Below are positions 44,390 through 53,305 of a stretch of DNA of 64,000 bases, one piece after another. Numbering within the stretch: the first letter of the stretch is position 1; the number at the start of each line of letters is the position of its first letter. This DNA comes from Bacteroidales bacterium (GTDB lineage: Bacteria; Bacteroidota; Bacteroidia; Bacteroidales; UBA10428). The notes under the pieces were generated by a model. That model was not told the DNA's origin and did no database searches. It saw nothing but the letters and a program-made list of their open reading frames with translations. A program made the translations under genes and the position numbers. Location: positions 108,978 through 172,977 of the forward strand of contig DATGXG010000014.1 of NCBI GenBank assembly GCA_035299085.1. The letters are read 5' to 3'.

Positions 44390-45802
44390 TTAATATAACT
44401 GAACCACCTCGGTACTTCCTGATCGCACCTCGAAAGTTTTGCTAACTGTATATAACGTCTGTTTAGCATTTAATGCCCTGAACACAACCCTGTATTTGGC
44501 GGGCTGCAGCTGAAGGGTCTCATTTTTCACCGTGTTGTCGAGATTGTACACCCATTCCTCTTCCGTCGTACTCTTTCTTAAATACACACTTCCGAATCCG
44601 ACTGCCGAGCGCAGGAAAGTAACAAGTCCCGGCCGCTGAATTTCAACGGTAGTGGTATGACTTTGCTTTATATCCACATCTTTCAGGTAAATCCTTGGTA
44701 AAACCGGAATCTCAAGGTCATATTTGCCTACGATGTATTTTTCTTCGGAATACATTTTCTGCATGTTCAGGGTGTTCATATCACCTGCCTTTCTTACTAT
44801 AAATTCAAGGCCCCGGTACTGAACGGCATCGGGCGTTTTAAGCAGCAGCGTTCCCTGTGGCACGTCGGCCGCAATGATGGTGTGTTTGCCGGGAACGAGC
44901 CTGATGTTGTAAACATCCACTGGTGGCAGGGTGTGCACACGCATGTGATATGTAGGAAGCTGATCAAGGGTAAGGGTATCCGGAAGCCCCCTGTGGTTCA
45001 GGGTATGAATGTAATTGTAATAGATCTTTCCTGAATTGTTATCGTAGAATGTACAATTCACATTCGTTTCGGTAGGATTCCCGTCTGAATCAAGAAGGTT
45101 TATCTGGGCAGTTGTGGCATCCAGGGCCTGGCTGATAACAACCTTCATTACCTCCTTCAGCTTTTCTTCATATTGTGCATTGTAATAATTTCCGATGCAG
45201 TTGAATGTCTGTTCAAAATTTTCATCAATGCCTATTCCGATTACAAAGGGCTTGAGTATAATACCCTGCTTTTGCAGGTCCTGTGAAACCTGGCATGCAT
45301 CACCGTCACAGGCTTCAACGCCGTCAGTAATCAGGATGATTATATTCCGGCAGTTTTCCACATCCGGGGGGAAATCGCTTCCTCCCATTTGAAGTGAGTA
45401 GGCAATGGGTGTAGTTCCTTTGGGCACGAGAAAACGGAGTTTCTGTCTTATAAGAGGTGCGTTATCGCTGGCAAAAGGCACTTCAAGCTTTGTGTCGTTG
45501 CAGTTCTGGGGTGGAACCGGACTCTGGTGTCCGTAAATCCGCAGCGCCATTTTTACATTGGATAATTGCTCCAGGCTGTCGATTATATGAATCAGCACAT
45601 TCCGGGCAATTGAGATCTTTGTCTCCTTTTGCCAGGTTCCGGCCATGCTTTGTGAGGCATCGAAAATAAAAAGGATCCGGGTTTCGGGAGGCTGGTATTT
45701 CGGTGGCTGGGTCTGGCTTTGTGCCGGAATGCAGACACAAAGAATAACAAGCGCTGTTATGAAGCCTCTCAGTACACAGTCATGCATCACAACACGCTTC
45801 AT
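44390..45802 (-). CDS. Secreted von Willebrand factor A domain protein
   Basis: 470 residues with a signal peptide (FITALVILCVCIPAQSQ). The vWA domain starts TRILFIFDASQSMAGTWQ, giving a metal-binding DxSxS at D48-S52, and contains LITDGVEACDGDACQVSQDLQKQG, a hallmark of secreted vWA proteins. The C-terminal half (LLDSDGNPTETNVNCTFYDN ... VDVYNIRLVPGKHTIIAADVPQGTLLLK) is beta-rich, likely an envelope adhesive or scaffold module. It precedes the ECF sigma gene by 20 bases. Its link to that pathway is only positional. Confidence 0.88.
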   Translation of the reverse strand: MKRVVMHDCVLRGFITALVILCVCIPAQSQTQPPKYQPPETRILFIFDASQSMAGTWQKETKISIARNVLIHIIDSLEQLSNVKMALRIYGHQSPVPPQNCNDTKLEVPFASDNAPLIRQKLRFLVPKGTTPIAYSLQMGGSDFPPDVENCRNIIILITDGVEACDGDACQVSQDLQKQGIILKPFVIGIGIDENFEQTFNCIGNYYNAQYEEKLKEVMKVVISQALDATTAQINLLDSDGNPTETNVNCTFYDNNSGKIYYNYIHTLNHRGLPDTLTLDQLPTYHMRVHTLPPVDVYNIRLVPGKHTIIAADVPQGTLLLKTPDAVQYRGLEFIVRKAGDMNTLNMQKMYSEEKYIVGKYDLEIPVLPRIYLKDVDIKQSHTTTVEIQRPGLVTFLRSAVGFGSVYLRKSTTEEEWVYNLDNTVKNETLQLQPAKYRVVFRALNAKQTLYTVSKTFEVRSGSTEVVQLY

Positions 45803-45882
45803 GAATCATTGGTTTAATGGATGAATTTCAACTCAATAACAACGATACGTGAGAAGAAAAAGTATGTTTCAAATCAGTAACC

Positions 45883-48576
45883 TCATTTTCGGGTTACATG
45901 TTTGATCAGCTTTACCAGTTCCATGGCCATAAGCGGGAATGACGATATCACTATTACCATTACCCAATCAAACCAGCCCAGCGGAATGGTTTTAAACACA
46001 CTCTGTAAAAAGGGCACGTAAACTACGGCCATCTGAAGGGCAAAAGAGATCAGTGCAGCATAAACCAGCTGGGGATTCGACATGATTCCCAATTTGAAGA
46101 TTGATTTGGTATTGCTTCTGCAATTGAATGAATGAAACAGCTGGCTGCAGGCAAGTACAATGAAACATGCAGTGCGGGCACGTTCGAGACTTTCGTGTTC
46201 AACAAAGTATACAAGGCTGAAAGCAAGCAAAGCACAAAATGCAATAAATACCCCCTGGATCATGATGGTACCTCCCATTTTCCTGGTGAGAACCGATTCT
46301 TCTTTTGGCCTTGGTTTGCGTCTCATCACGTCTTTGTCGGTTGGATCCACACCCAGCGCCAGTGCGGGGAGTCCGTCTGTCACAAGGTTAATCCACAGAA
46401 TGTGAATGGGAAGCAGGGGAATGGGCAAACCGATCACCGAGGCAACAAACATTACCAGGATTTCACCGACATTACATGAAAGAAGGTAATGGATGAATTT
46501 GCGGATGTTTGAATAAATACCGCGTCCTTCTTCAACCGCGGCAACAATTGAGGCGAAATTGTCATCGGTAATCACCATCTCGGACACTTCCTTTGTAACA
46601 TCGGTACCTGTAATTCCCATGGCCACACCGATATTGGCTTCCTTAACAGCAGGCGCGTCATTCACGCCGTCACCTGTCATGGCCACCACATGTCCTTTAT
46701 CCTGCCATGCCTTAACGATCCTCATTTTATGTTCCGGAGAAACACGGGCATATACAACCGTCTTATCCACATGTTTCCTGAATTCATCCTCGGGCATTTT
46801 GTCGAGTTCATCCCCTGTAAAAGCCAGTGAATCTTCCTGGTAAAATCCAAGGTCGCGTGCGATGGCAACAGCCGTGTTTTTGTGATCGCCTGTAATCATT
46901 ACCGATTTGATACCTGCCGAGCGGCATTCTTTCATGGCTATTTTAACCTCGGGACGCGGAGGGTCAATCATGGCGATCAGGCCAAGGAACGTGAGTTCCC
47001 GTTCGACGTGTGCGGCTTCAATATCCTGCGGCATCTGATCAAATTCACGGTAGGCAACTCCCAGTACTCTCATTGCTTTATCGGCCAGATCAGCGTTCGC
47101 CTTCATTATCGAGTTGCGCTTTTCAGGATTCAGTCCGGTCACATTCCCGTTTTCTTCAGCATTGCTGCAGTTTCCAAGGAGAATATCCGGGGCGCCCTTG
47201 ACAAATGCTACAAATCGGTCTCCGTCCTTCCTGAGGATCGACATTTGTTTCCTGTCGGAATCAAAGGGTATTTCTTCAACAAATGGGAACTGGTTTTCAA
47301 GTGATTTCTTATCCGACCCTGCTTTTCCCGCCATGGTGAGCAGTGCGCCTTCAGTGGGGTCACCGACAATTCGGAATACCTGGCCGTCCTTTACCAGTTG
47401 GGCACCGTTACACAGTACACATCCATGGATCAGCTTCTGTAAGCCGGGATTTCCCATAGGATCAACCTTCTTCTTTCCATGAGTGAATTCTCCGGTCGGG
47501 TTATAGCCAATTCCGGATATATCGTAAAATTCGCCGGCATGAAAAACCGACTGCACGGTCATTTCATTCTTCGTAAGCGTACCGGTTTTGTCGGAGCAAA
47601 TGACTGAAGTACTGCCAAGAGTTTCTACTGACGGCAGTTTCCGAATTATGCAATTCCGTTTGACCATGCGTTGTACTCCCAGGGCCAGTGCAATGGTAAC
47701 CACGGCTGGTAATCCTTCGGGTATGGCTGCCACGGCAAGACTAACAGCGGACAGGAATAAACCCACAACTTCTTCACCCCTGAAATAGCCAATAAGGAAA
47801 ATAATGGCTACAAGGCCAAAAACAATAAACAAGATGATTTTTCCGAATTCTTTCAGTTTATCTTGGAGAGGAGTGGTTGTGTCTTCTATCTCCTGGATCA
47901 TACCCGCAATTTTGCCCAGCTCGGTATTCATACCGGTGCCTGTTACAATGGCCCTAGTCTTTCCTGAAACTACCGATGTGCCCATATACAGCATATTGGT
48001 ACGATCGGCCAGAGCGGTATCTTCATTTTCAAGTCGGGAAGCCGACTTTGTCACCGGTGTGGATTCTCCGGTGAGGCTGGCTTCGTGTGTGGATGTGTTG
48101 CCTGTAGCATACACAACGCGGCTGTCGGCCGGAACATAATCCCCGGCTTCCATTTCTACAAGATCACCGGGAACAATCTCCGAAGAAGGCACAACAAGGT
48201 GCCTGCCGTTGCGGATAACCTTTGTATTGGGAGATGAAAGTTTTTTAAGTGCGGCGAGCGATTTCTCAGCCCTGTATTCCTGCACAAATCCAAGAACTGC
48301 ATTCAGGATAACAATACAGATAATGGCAATGGCATCTACCCATTCGCTCAGGAACCCGGAGACCAGGGCGGCCCCAATCAGAACCCAGATCATGAAATCC
48401 TTGAACTGGTCAAGGAAGAGAGCTATAGGTGAACGTCCTTTTTTTTCCTGGAGTTGGTTCGGCCCGTATTTTTGTTGTCTGGCATGTATTTCTTCGGTAG
48501 GAAGACCACTTTCAATGTCGGTATCGAGTTTCTGTGCAACAGCATCGGCTTCGGCAAACCACCATTTATCCATCAT
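45883..48576 (-). CDS. Calcium-type P-type ATPase
   Basis: 897 residues of the P2-type ATPase family, closest to the calcium-translocating PMCA/SERCA-like bacterial enzymes. It opens with the cation-ATPase N-domain ([22 protein letters not shown]). TGES is at about 169-172, the PEGLP metal-site motif is at about 286-290, and the phosphorylated Asp is D329 in [22 protein letters not shown] and [21 protein letters not shown] follow, with a four-helix C-terminal domain ([26 protein letters not shown]). It expels Ca2+ (or possibly Mn2+) across the cytoplasmic membrane using ATP. It is monocistronic as far as can be seen. Confidence 0.94.
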   Translation of the reverse strand: MMDKWWFAEADAVAQKLDTDIESGLPTEEIHARQQKYGPNQLQEKKGRSPIALFLDQFKDFMIWVLIGAALVSGFLSEWVDAIAIICIVILNAVLGFVQEYRAEKSLAALKKLSSPNTKVIRNGRHLVVPSSEIVPGDLVEMEAGDYVPADSRVVYATGNTSTHEASLTGESTPVTKSASRLENEDTALADRTNMLYMGTSVVSGKTRAIVTGTGMNTELGKIAGMIQEIEDTTTPLQDKLKEFGKIILFIVFGLVAIIFLIGYFRGEEVVGLFLSAVSLAVAAIPEGLPAVVTIALALGVQRMVKRNCIIRKLPSVETLGSTSVICSDKTGTLTKNEMTVQSVFHAGEFYDISGIGYNPTGEFTHGKKKVDPMGNPGLQKLIHGCVLCNGAQLVKDGQVFRIVGDPTEGALLTMAGKAGSDKKSLENQFPFVEEIPFDSDRKQMSILRKDGDRFVAFVKGAPDILLGNCSNAEENGNVTGLNPEKRNSIMKANADLADKAMRVLGVAYREFDQMPQDIEAAHVERELTFLGLIAMIDPPRPEVKIAMKECRSAGIKSVMITGDHKNTAVAIARDLGFYQEDSLAFTGDELDKMPEDEFRKHVDKTVVYARVSPEHKMRIVKAWQDKGHVVAMTGDGVNDAPAVKEANIGVAMGITGTDVTKEVSEMVITDDNFASIVAAVEEGRGIYSNIRKFIHYLLSCNVGEILVMFVASVIGLPIPLLPIHILWINLVTDGLPALALGVDPTDKDVMRRKPRPKEESVLTRKMGGTIMIQGVFIAFCALLAFSLVYFVEHESLERARTACFIVLACSQLFHSFNCRSNTKSIFKLGIMSNPQLVYAALISFALQMAVVYVPFLQSVFKTIPLGWFDWVMVIVISSFPLMAMELVKLIKHVTRK

Positions 48577-48634
48577 GTATAACTTTTGAAATCAGAGCCG
48601 AAGATAGGATTTTAGGGGCGAATAAACAAGAAGA

Positions 48635-48711
48635 ACTGTGACTGTGACTAGTGACTGGTGACTAGTTGTTTACGAGTCACCAGTTACCAGTCACCAGTTA
48701 CCAGCCACCGG
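48635..48711. repeat. Heptamer-type array (GTGACTA/TCACCAG)
   Basis: Units of about 7 bp: GTGACTA/GTGACTG on the left, then TTACCAG/TCACCAG on the right, partly inverted with respect to each other. It fills the space between the P-ATPase and DUF3788 genes. Confidence 0.6.
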
Positions 48712-49134
48712 TTACAAAAACTTACTTTTTATTTCCGCTGTTACTAAAGCATTTTCCACATCAGCAGATGAATACATTTTGAATGTTATTGCCCTTAGTT
48801 TCCCGAATCGACGGCCGTTCATAAAGTCGCTTATGACAGAGGCGGGCAGGGTGCTGTTTTCAATTGCCGTTTCTGCCTTATCACCAAAATAATAGGTTAC
48901 CCTGAAGGTATCCTGTTGAACACCTAGCCAGAACAGGGTTTTCTTTTTCAGAGTCATTTTGAAAAGCCAGCTCTTGCCGTCGTTGTAATAACGCCATTCA
49001 CCGGCAGAACCCGGGAATTTCCGGTGAATGGCTGCCATAAGGTTTATCCAGTGTTCCTTGTTTTCTTTAATGATTGAAAAAATCAGTTCATCAGTCGGAT
49101 TAACCGATTGATCTGTTAATACAAGTGGTTCCAT
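48712..49134 (-). CDS. DUF3788 family protein
   Basis: 140 residues, soluble, no signal. Characteristic motifs are DQSVNPTDELIFSIIKENKEHWINLMAAIHRKFPGSAGEWRYYNDGKSWLFKMTLKKKTLFWLGVQQDTFRVTYYFGDKA, matching small DUF3788 proteins, which are common in Bacteroidota and Firmicutes and have no known function. Conserved aromatic residues (EWRYYNDGKSWLFK) suggest a ligand-binding beta-barrel. It is 16 bases downstream of the serine hydrolase gene, so co-transcription is likely. Confidence 0.85.
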   Translation of the reverse strand: MEPLVLTDQSVNPTDELIFSIIKENKEHWINLMAAIHRKFPGSAGEWRYYNDGKSWLFKMTLKKKTLFWLGVQQDTFRVTYYFGDKAETAIENSTLPASVISDFMNGRRFGKLRAITFKMYSSADVENALVTAEIKSKFL

Positions 49135-49150
49135 GGGATATGAGGTTTAA

Positions 49151-50473
49151 TTATTCTTTCTTAAACGTAAATTTTCCCCCTCCCTGTTCAAGAATAAAGG
49201 TATTGTTGTCAGGCTGAAATCTCATAACTATGCCGGCCTGCTGAAAAGTAAAGACATCTTCTTCTGTTGATTCCAATGGAATTTCCGGCTGATCAGTTCC
49301 CTGACCGAACAACTTTCCGTCGCGTGACTTAATGGTTACCTTAATAGGTATATCCGGGCATGCATACACTCCCTCGTATTTTACCAGGTCTTCCGCTTTA
49401 ACGGCATAGGTTGTAAACTCAGGCAATTTGTCAGGAACACCATAATAATTATTCACCGTGCTCAGAAGTATATCATTGAGCTTATAGCGCGTTCCGTTCG
49501 AGCAAACGGCAAAAGCAACCTTATCCTCCGGAACGTAACAAAGTACTGAACTGAATCCATCAATACCGCCTGTGTGACCGTACACCTTTTTATCGTCGTA
49601 TGGAAATTGAAGCATTCCCAGTCCGAAATTATCCTTGATGGTGGTCATCTGATCAAGGCTCTGTTGGGATATCAATTTCCCGTTAAATAAGGCATAAATA
49701 AATTTGGTAAGATCAGAAGGAGTTGAAACAATTGAACCAGCGCCATGGGGTATACTCATGTCGGTCTCAGGCTGTTTTACCCAGTCGTTTATATATTCAA
49801 AGGAATAGCATTCATTCTTGTTTAAATCGGTTTTTGCTCCATAATATGTCTGGGAAAGCCCGATCTTTGAGCAGATCTGGTTCTTAAGCACTTCGCCGTA
49901 AGGTTTGCCATATAATTTTTCTACTATGAGTCCCAGTAAATAAAAGTTCGTATTGCTGTAGTCGGCTTTAGTATCCGGTTCGAAATCAGGCTTGTTTTTC
50001 GAAATGATATCCAGCATCTGATCATGGGTCATAGGCTTCTGGTAATATGTCATGTAGAGTGAGTCATTGGTAAAACTGTGAATGCCGCTGCGGTGACTCA
50101 GCATTTCACCGATAGTGATTTTACCAGAGTTTGGAACCGAGGGATAATACTTGTCTAATGTTGTTGCCAGGCTTATTTTGCCCTTTTCGACCATTTGCAT
50201 AATCAGTACAGTGGTAAACATTTTTGAGATGGATCCGATCCTGTAATGCGTTTTGATATCGGATGGCAGTTTCTCCGGTGATGTTTCACGATAGCCAAAT
50301 GATTTGGCATACAAAACATTTCCATCGGTAAGTACGGCTACACTTCCCATGGATTGGTTCCTTTCTGACAACAGGTTCAGGAGACTGTCTTCGTGGGCAC
50401 TAATGAAGCGCTGTCCATTTGTTATACTACTAAAAAGAAGTATGAAAGATAATATCAGGAAATTCGTTTTCAT
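49151..50473 (-). CDS. Beta-lactamase-like serine hydrolase (class C / PBP fold)
   Basis: 440 residues with signal peptide MKTNFLILSFILLFSSITNG. The nucleophile motif SxxK is S81-I-S-K84 (HYRIGSISKMFTTV), the YxN motif is Y172-S-N174, and the third box is HTG (VYGHTGGIDGF). A ~90-residue C-terminal beta domain (EFTTYAVKAEDLVKYEGVYACPDIPIKVTIKSRDG) is of the DUF3471 type often found after such domains. These enzymes include peptidases, esterases and D-Ala carboxypeptidases rather than resistance enzymes; substrate unknown. Acts in the periplasm. Confidence 0.92.
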   Translation of the reverse strand: MKTNFLILSFILLFSSITNGQRFISAHEDSLLNLLSERNQSMGSVAVLTDGNVLYAKSFGYRETSPEKLPSDIKTHYRIGSISKMFTTVLIMQMVEKGKISLATTLDKYYPSVPNSGKITIGEMLSHRSGIHSFTNDSLYMTYYQKPMTHDQMLDIISKNKPDFEPDTKADYSNTNFYLLGLIVEKLYGKPYGEVLKNQICSKIGLSQTYYGAKTDLNKNECYSFEYINDWVKQPETDMSIPHGAGSIVSTPSDLTKFIYALFNGKLISQQSLDQMTTIKDNFGLGMLQFPYDDKKVYGHTGGIDGFSSVLCYVPEDKVAFAVCSNGTRYKLNDILLSTVNNYYGVPDKLPEFTTYAVKAEDLVKYEGVYACPDIPIKVTIKSRDGKLFGQGTDQPEIPLESTEEDVFTFQQAGIVMRFQPDNNTFILEQGGGKFTFKKE

Positions 50474-50602
50474 AGGATGAAATTAATGGTTTTTAATTAT
50501 GACGACGGGGATAGTAATTTTACAGCAATAGGACATCTAAATTTAACTTTAAGTTACACAGTTCAATTACAATTTGTACTTTTAATCGGTTATATTTTCA
50601 AC

Positions 50603-51079
50603 ATGTACCAGAAAGACTATATCCTCCGCATGATTGAAATGTTGGGTGAATTGCTGAGAGCCATGTTTGGAATGATCAAAAAGCGGCAGTTCACACAGGC
50701 TGAGGAATCTATCGGAGAAGCCTATCTTACCATGCTCCGGAAGGACTCCGCTTTTTTCCAGGAAATACCGGCTGATAAACTCACCAAAACATTGCTTGAA
50801 GACCATAATTATACCCATCAACACCTTGAAATCCTCGCAGAACTGATGTATGCGGAAGCCGAACTGAATTACGCCAGGAACAAAATATCTGACAGCCTGC
50901 CATTCTATCAGAAATCGCTTGTATTATTTGAGTTTGTTGATGATGCATACCGCACCTGGTCGGAAGACCGGATAAAGAAGATTAATAAAATCAGGGAAAG
51001 GTTATTTGAGGGGAGAGGTGAGATGGGAGACGGGGAGACGGGGAAGAAGGGGAGACGGGGAGACTGGGTGAAGGGGTGA
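50603..51079 (+). CDS. Helical cytoplasmic protein with repeat-derived tail
   Basis: 158 residues from the ATG at 50603 (MYQKDYILRMIEMLGELLRAMFGMIKKRQFTQAEESIGEAYLTML); the upstream extension is spacer. The protein is alpha-helical, with TPR-like helices (HLEILAELMYAEAELNYARNKISDSLPFYQKSLVLFEFVD). The start resembles DUF6483, from memory. The last ~20 residues (EGRGEMGDGETGKKGRRGDWVKG) are encoded by the G-rich tandem array at 51015-51078, so the natural C-terminus has been replaced. No catalytic motif is visible; function unknown. Confidence 0.75.
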   Translation: MYQKDYILRMIEMLGELLRAMFGMIKKRQFTQAEESIGEAYLTMLRKDSAFFQEIPADKLTKTLLEDHNYTHQHLEILAELMYAEAELNYARNKISDSLPFYQKSLVLFEFVDDAYRTWSEDRIKKINKIRERLFEGRGEMGDGETGKKGRRGDWVKG

Positions 51080-51340
51080 AGGGGTGAATGGGAGACCTGA
51101 TATTGGATGCTGGATACGGATGCTGGATACTGGATGCTGGATGCTGGATACTGGATACTTGATACTGGATGCTGGATACTAGATACTGGATGCTGGAGAT
51201 CGGTCCCTAGAGTCCCTAATGTCCCTATCGTCGCTAACGTCCCTGAAAAATATCGAACAAGGTACACCGATTTAAGATTTAAGAAGTTTTCCTAACAGAC
51301 TACAGACTACAGACTACAGCCTAACAGACTAAATATCAAT
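51080..51340. repeat. Repeat-only intergenic region
   Basis: TGGATRC heptamer array (51103-51197), then GTCCCTANN units (51202-51245) with the flank GAACAAGGTACACCGATTTAAG also found near 6800, then ACAGACT heptamers (51297-51327) ending CTAACAGACTAAATA just before the next ATG. No gene. Confidence 0.7.
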
Positions 51341-51988
51341 ATGAAAAACCTTCTCATCATCCTTCTAACGTTAACCCTGATTATCTCGTGCAGTAAACCC
51401 TTTACAGGAAAACCCTTCGAAAATAAAATACAGTCCATTCCGGGCAGGATTCAGTGCGAATTTTATGATACCGGGGGAGAGGGCATAAGCTATCACGATA
51501 CGGATAGTGTGAATAACGGCAGTGGCAGGCTGAACCCGGCAAACGGCAGTTTTTACAATGAATTCAGGATGAATGAAGGCGTTGATATTTCCTACACAAA
51601 AACAAACGGCACGGATGATAATCCTTACAATGATGTGATGCCCGAAATGAACCAGCTTTACGTCGGATGGACTGAACCCGGCGAATGGATTTGCTACAGC
51701 GTGGATGTGAATAAGGCAGGGAAATATAAGATCGGGTTGATGTTTACCTCAAACCGGGGCGGCGAAATTGAAGTGGTGAATGAACGGCAGGAAAGCACAG
51801 GCGCCATGAAAGTTCCATCTACCTATAAGGATGCAGATACAGTGGCCTGGAGGCAATGGCATCACTGGAACAAACTAGACAGCCTGGGTTCAATAACTCT
51901 CAAAAAGGGAAAGCAGGTAATCACGCTGAAAACAATGGCCAGCGGCAACATGAATTATGATTATCTTGAATTCGTTCCTGTGAAGTGA
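51341..51988 (+). CDS. CBM6-type carbohydrate-binding lipoprotein
   Basis: 215 residues; lipobox LIISCSK puts the lipidated Cys near residue 17. The body reads IPGRIQCEFYDTGGEGISYHDTDSVNNGSGRLNPANGSFYNEFRMNEGVDISYTKTNG ... MNQLYVGWTEPGEWICYSVDVNKAGKYKIGLMFTSNRGGEIEV ... ITLKTMASGNMNYDYLEFVPVK, the beta-sandwich fold and Ca/ligand residues of a family 6 carbohydrate-binding module. It has no catalytic domain. A lone surface lipoprotein CBM may help capture glycans. The same leader (AACAGACTAAATA) precedes the lipoprotein gene at 54.4 kb. Confidence 0.88.
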   Translation: MKNLLIILLTLTLIISCSKPFTGKPFENKIQSIPGRIQCEFYDTGGEGISYHDTDSVNNGSGRLNPANGSFYNEFRMNEGVDISYTKTNGTDDNPYNDVMPEMNQLYVGWTEPGEWICYSVDVNKAGKYKIGLMFTSNRGGEIEVVNERQESTGAMKVPSTYKDADTVAWRQWHHWNKLDSLGSITLKKGKQVITLKTMASGNMNYDYLEFVPVK

Positions 51989-52028
51989 GTAAGGAGTAAA
52001 GAGTAAGGAGTAAGGAGTAAGGAGTAAA
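51986..52028. repeat. AGGAGTA heptamer array
   Basis: Five to six units of AGGAGTA/AAGAGTA with a 7-bp period start at the stop codon of the CBM6 lipoprotein gene. Confidence 0.65.
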
Positions 52029-52045
52029 GACCTGTCAGAGTCGGG

Positions 52046-52441
52046 TTATGGGTTACTTCTTTTGGCCATTTGCTCCTTTAACCAGGAGATTGCAGCATTC
52101 TCTTCAGTGAAAAGACGAGTAGGAACCTTAGGCTTATTGAATTTCAGGAATATATTGGCAAAATAACTTGTGAATTTTGAATCCATGAGGATGGCTGTTC
52201 CCGCTACATGAGGCCTGTATTGGGCCGCAGCGTATTCACGTGTTTTTGAATCAACAAACAACATATCGCGGATGTCGATGAGGTTTGCGCACAGGCACTC
52301 GCCGCACCATGTATCTCCCACAACAGTCATTTTTTGAACCGTGTCGAGATCAAGTGTGCATTTATTTACTGCAATATACCGGTAGATCTTGTCATCGCCT
52401 TCAATGACGCGTATTTTATCGTTTACAAGGGTTTCTCTCAT
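52046..52441 (-). CDS. Small soluble protein, STAS-like, unknown role
   Basis: 131 residues, no signal. Sequence MRETLVNDKIRVIEGDDKIYRYIAVNKCTLDLDTVQKMTVVGDTWCGECLCANLIDIRDMLFVDSKTREYAAAQYRPHVAGTAILMDSKFTSYFANIFLKFNKPKVPTRLFTEENAAISWL. The LIDIRDM, AILMDSKF and RLFTEENAAISWL segments fit a SpoIIAA/STAS-like alpha-beta fold of a kind widespread in Bacteroidota. No phosphorylatable Ser in the usual place is certain. Function unknown. Confidence 0.75.
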   Translation of the reverse strand: MRETLVNDKIRVIEGDDKIYRYIAVNKCTLDLDTVQKMTVVGDTWCGECLCANLIDIRDMLFVDSKTREYAAAQYRPHVAGTAILMDSKFTSYFANIFLKFNKPKVPTRLFTEENAAISWLKEQMAKRSNP

Positions 52442-52587
52442 GGCCGATTTTAATTGGCGTGAAGGTAAAAAAAAATTTATATCAACAATTATATAATCAA
52501 TTGTTTATATCTATTTGCCTTAAGCCCAAACACCTCCGCATTTTTTTATTTATTTTACCCTGACTATTAATTTAATACTTTACCCAA

Positions 52588-53097
52588 ATGGCTAATACGA
52601 ATAATAAAAAGGCCCCCAAAAACACGGGGTTGTTGTCAAAGGCAAAAAAACTCATAGATAAAGCTGATGACATTCTTGATGATTCCGTAGATAAGGTAAA
52701 AAAAAGCCAGACATTTAAAAAGGCTACAAAGGCAGTAAAGAAAGCCGAGAAATATGTAGAGAATACAATTGACGATCTGAAGAAGAAAGCTAAGGCAAAA
52801 CCGGCAGCCAAAAAAGCAGCACCCAAAAAGGCAGCTCCTAAAAAAGCCACAGCAAAGAAAGCTGCTCCAAAGAAAGCTGCAGCTAAAAAAGCCGCTCCGA
52901 AGAAGGCAGCTCCAAAGAAAGCCGCAGCTAAAAAAGCTGCTCCCAAAAAAGCCGCTGCAAAAAAACCGGCAGTAAAAAAAGCAGCACCTAAAAAAGCCGC
53001 TCCCAAGAAGGCTGCAGTTAAAAAGGCTGCTCCTGCAAAGAAGGCTGCCCCGGCTAAAAAACCTGCCGCTAAACCTGCCCGTCCTGCAAAAGGATAA
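52588..53097 (+). CDS. Histone H1-like Lys/Ala-rich DNA-binding protein
   Basis: 169 residues. The first ~70 are helical and mixed-charge (LLSKAKKLIDKADDILDDSVDKVKKSQTFKKATKAVKKAEKYVENTIDDLKKK). The remaining ~100 are an almost perfect run of KKAAPKKAA/KKAAAKKAA/KPAAKPA units, like the C-terminal tail of histone H1 and of bacterial H1-like proteins. Such tails bind DNA non-specifically and condense chromosomes. The ATG at 52588 is preceded by an AT-rich leader with an AACAATT / AATTGTT inverted repeat (~52484-52506). A strong terminator follows. Opposite-strand frames exist only because of the codon pattern. Confidence 0.9.
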   Translation: MANTNNKKAPKNTGLLSKAKKLIDKADDILDDSVDKVKKSQTFKKATKAVKKAEKYVENTIDDLKKKAKAKPAAKKAAPKKAAPKKATAKKAAPKKAAAKKAAPKKAAPKKAAAKKAAPKKAAAKKPAVKKAAPKKAAPKKAAVKKAAPAKKAAPAKKPAAKPARPAKG

Positions 53098-53129
53098 TAT
53101 TTGTTTTAAAGATTCGCAGAACGCCATTT

Positions 53130-53162
53130 ATCACGTCACATCCCGACTGGATGTGACGTGAT
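53130..53162 (+). terminator. Strong terminator hairpin after histone-like gene
   Basis: A perfect 14-bp stem (ATCACGTCACATCC / GGATGTGACGTGAT) with a CGACT loop, followed by TTGTTG. Located 32 bases after the stop of the H1-like gene. Confidence 0.8.
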
Positions 53163-53191
53163 TTGTTGCGTTTGTAGGTCATTGATGACAC

Positions 53192-53238
53192 CGAATACCG
53201 ACCACCGATTACCGATTACCGACCCCCAATTACCGACT
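53192..53238. repeat. ATTACCG heptamer array
   Basis: About six imperfect units with a 7-bp period (ATACCGACCACCGATTACCGATTACCG type). It lies between the H1-like terminator and the aldo/keto reductase gene. Confidence 0.6.
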
Positions 53239-53305
53239 GCTGATTCCCTGTTGCCGGATTTGAACTATATTTGTTTAAGGTTGTTCCGAAAAGCAAAAAC
53301 AAATT

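Noticed and set aside
48209..48589. Plus-strand frames across the P-ATPase gene
   Set aside because: Shadows of a clear minus-strand gene with full P-type motifs.
49151..50473. Acquired beta-lactamase
   Set aside because: Motifs SxxK, YxN, HTG fit serine hydrolases generally; there is no mobile context and the extra C-terminal domain is typical of housekeeping peptidase/esterase relatives.
52572..53127. Two long minus-strand frames rich in Phe/Ala/Gly opposite the H1-like gene
   Set aside because: They arise from the repeated Lys/Ala codons of the plus-strand gene; no signal, start context or family supports them.
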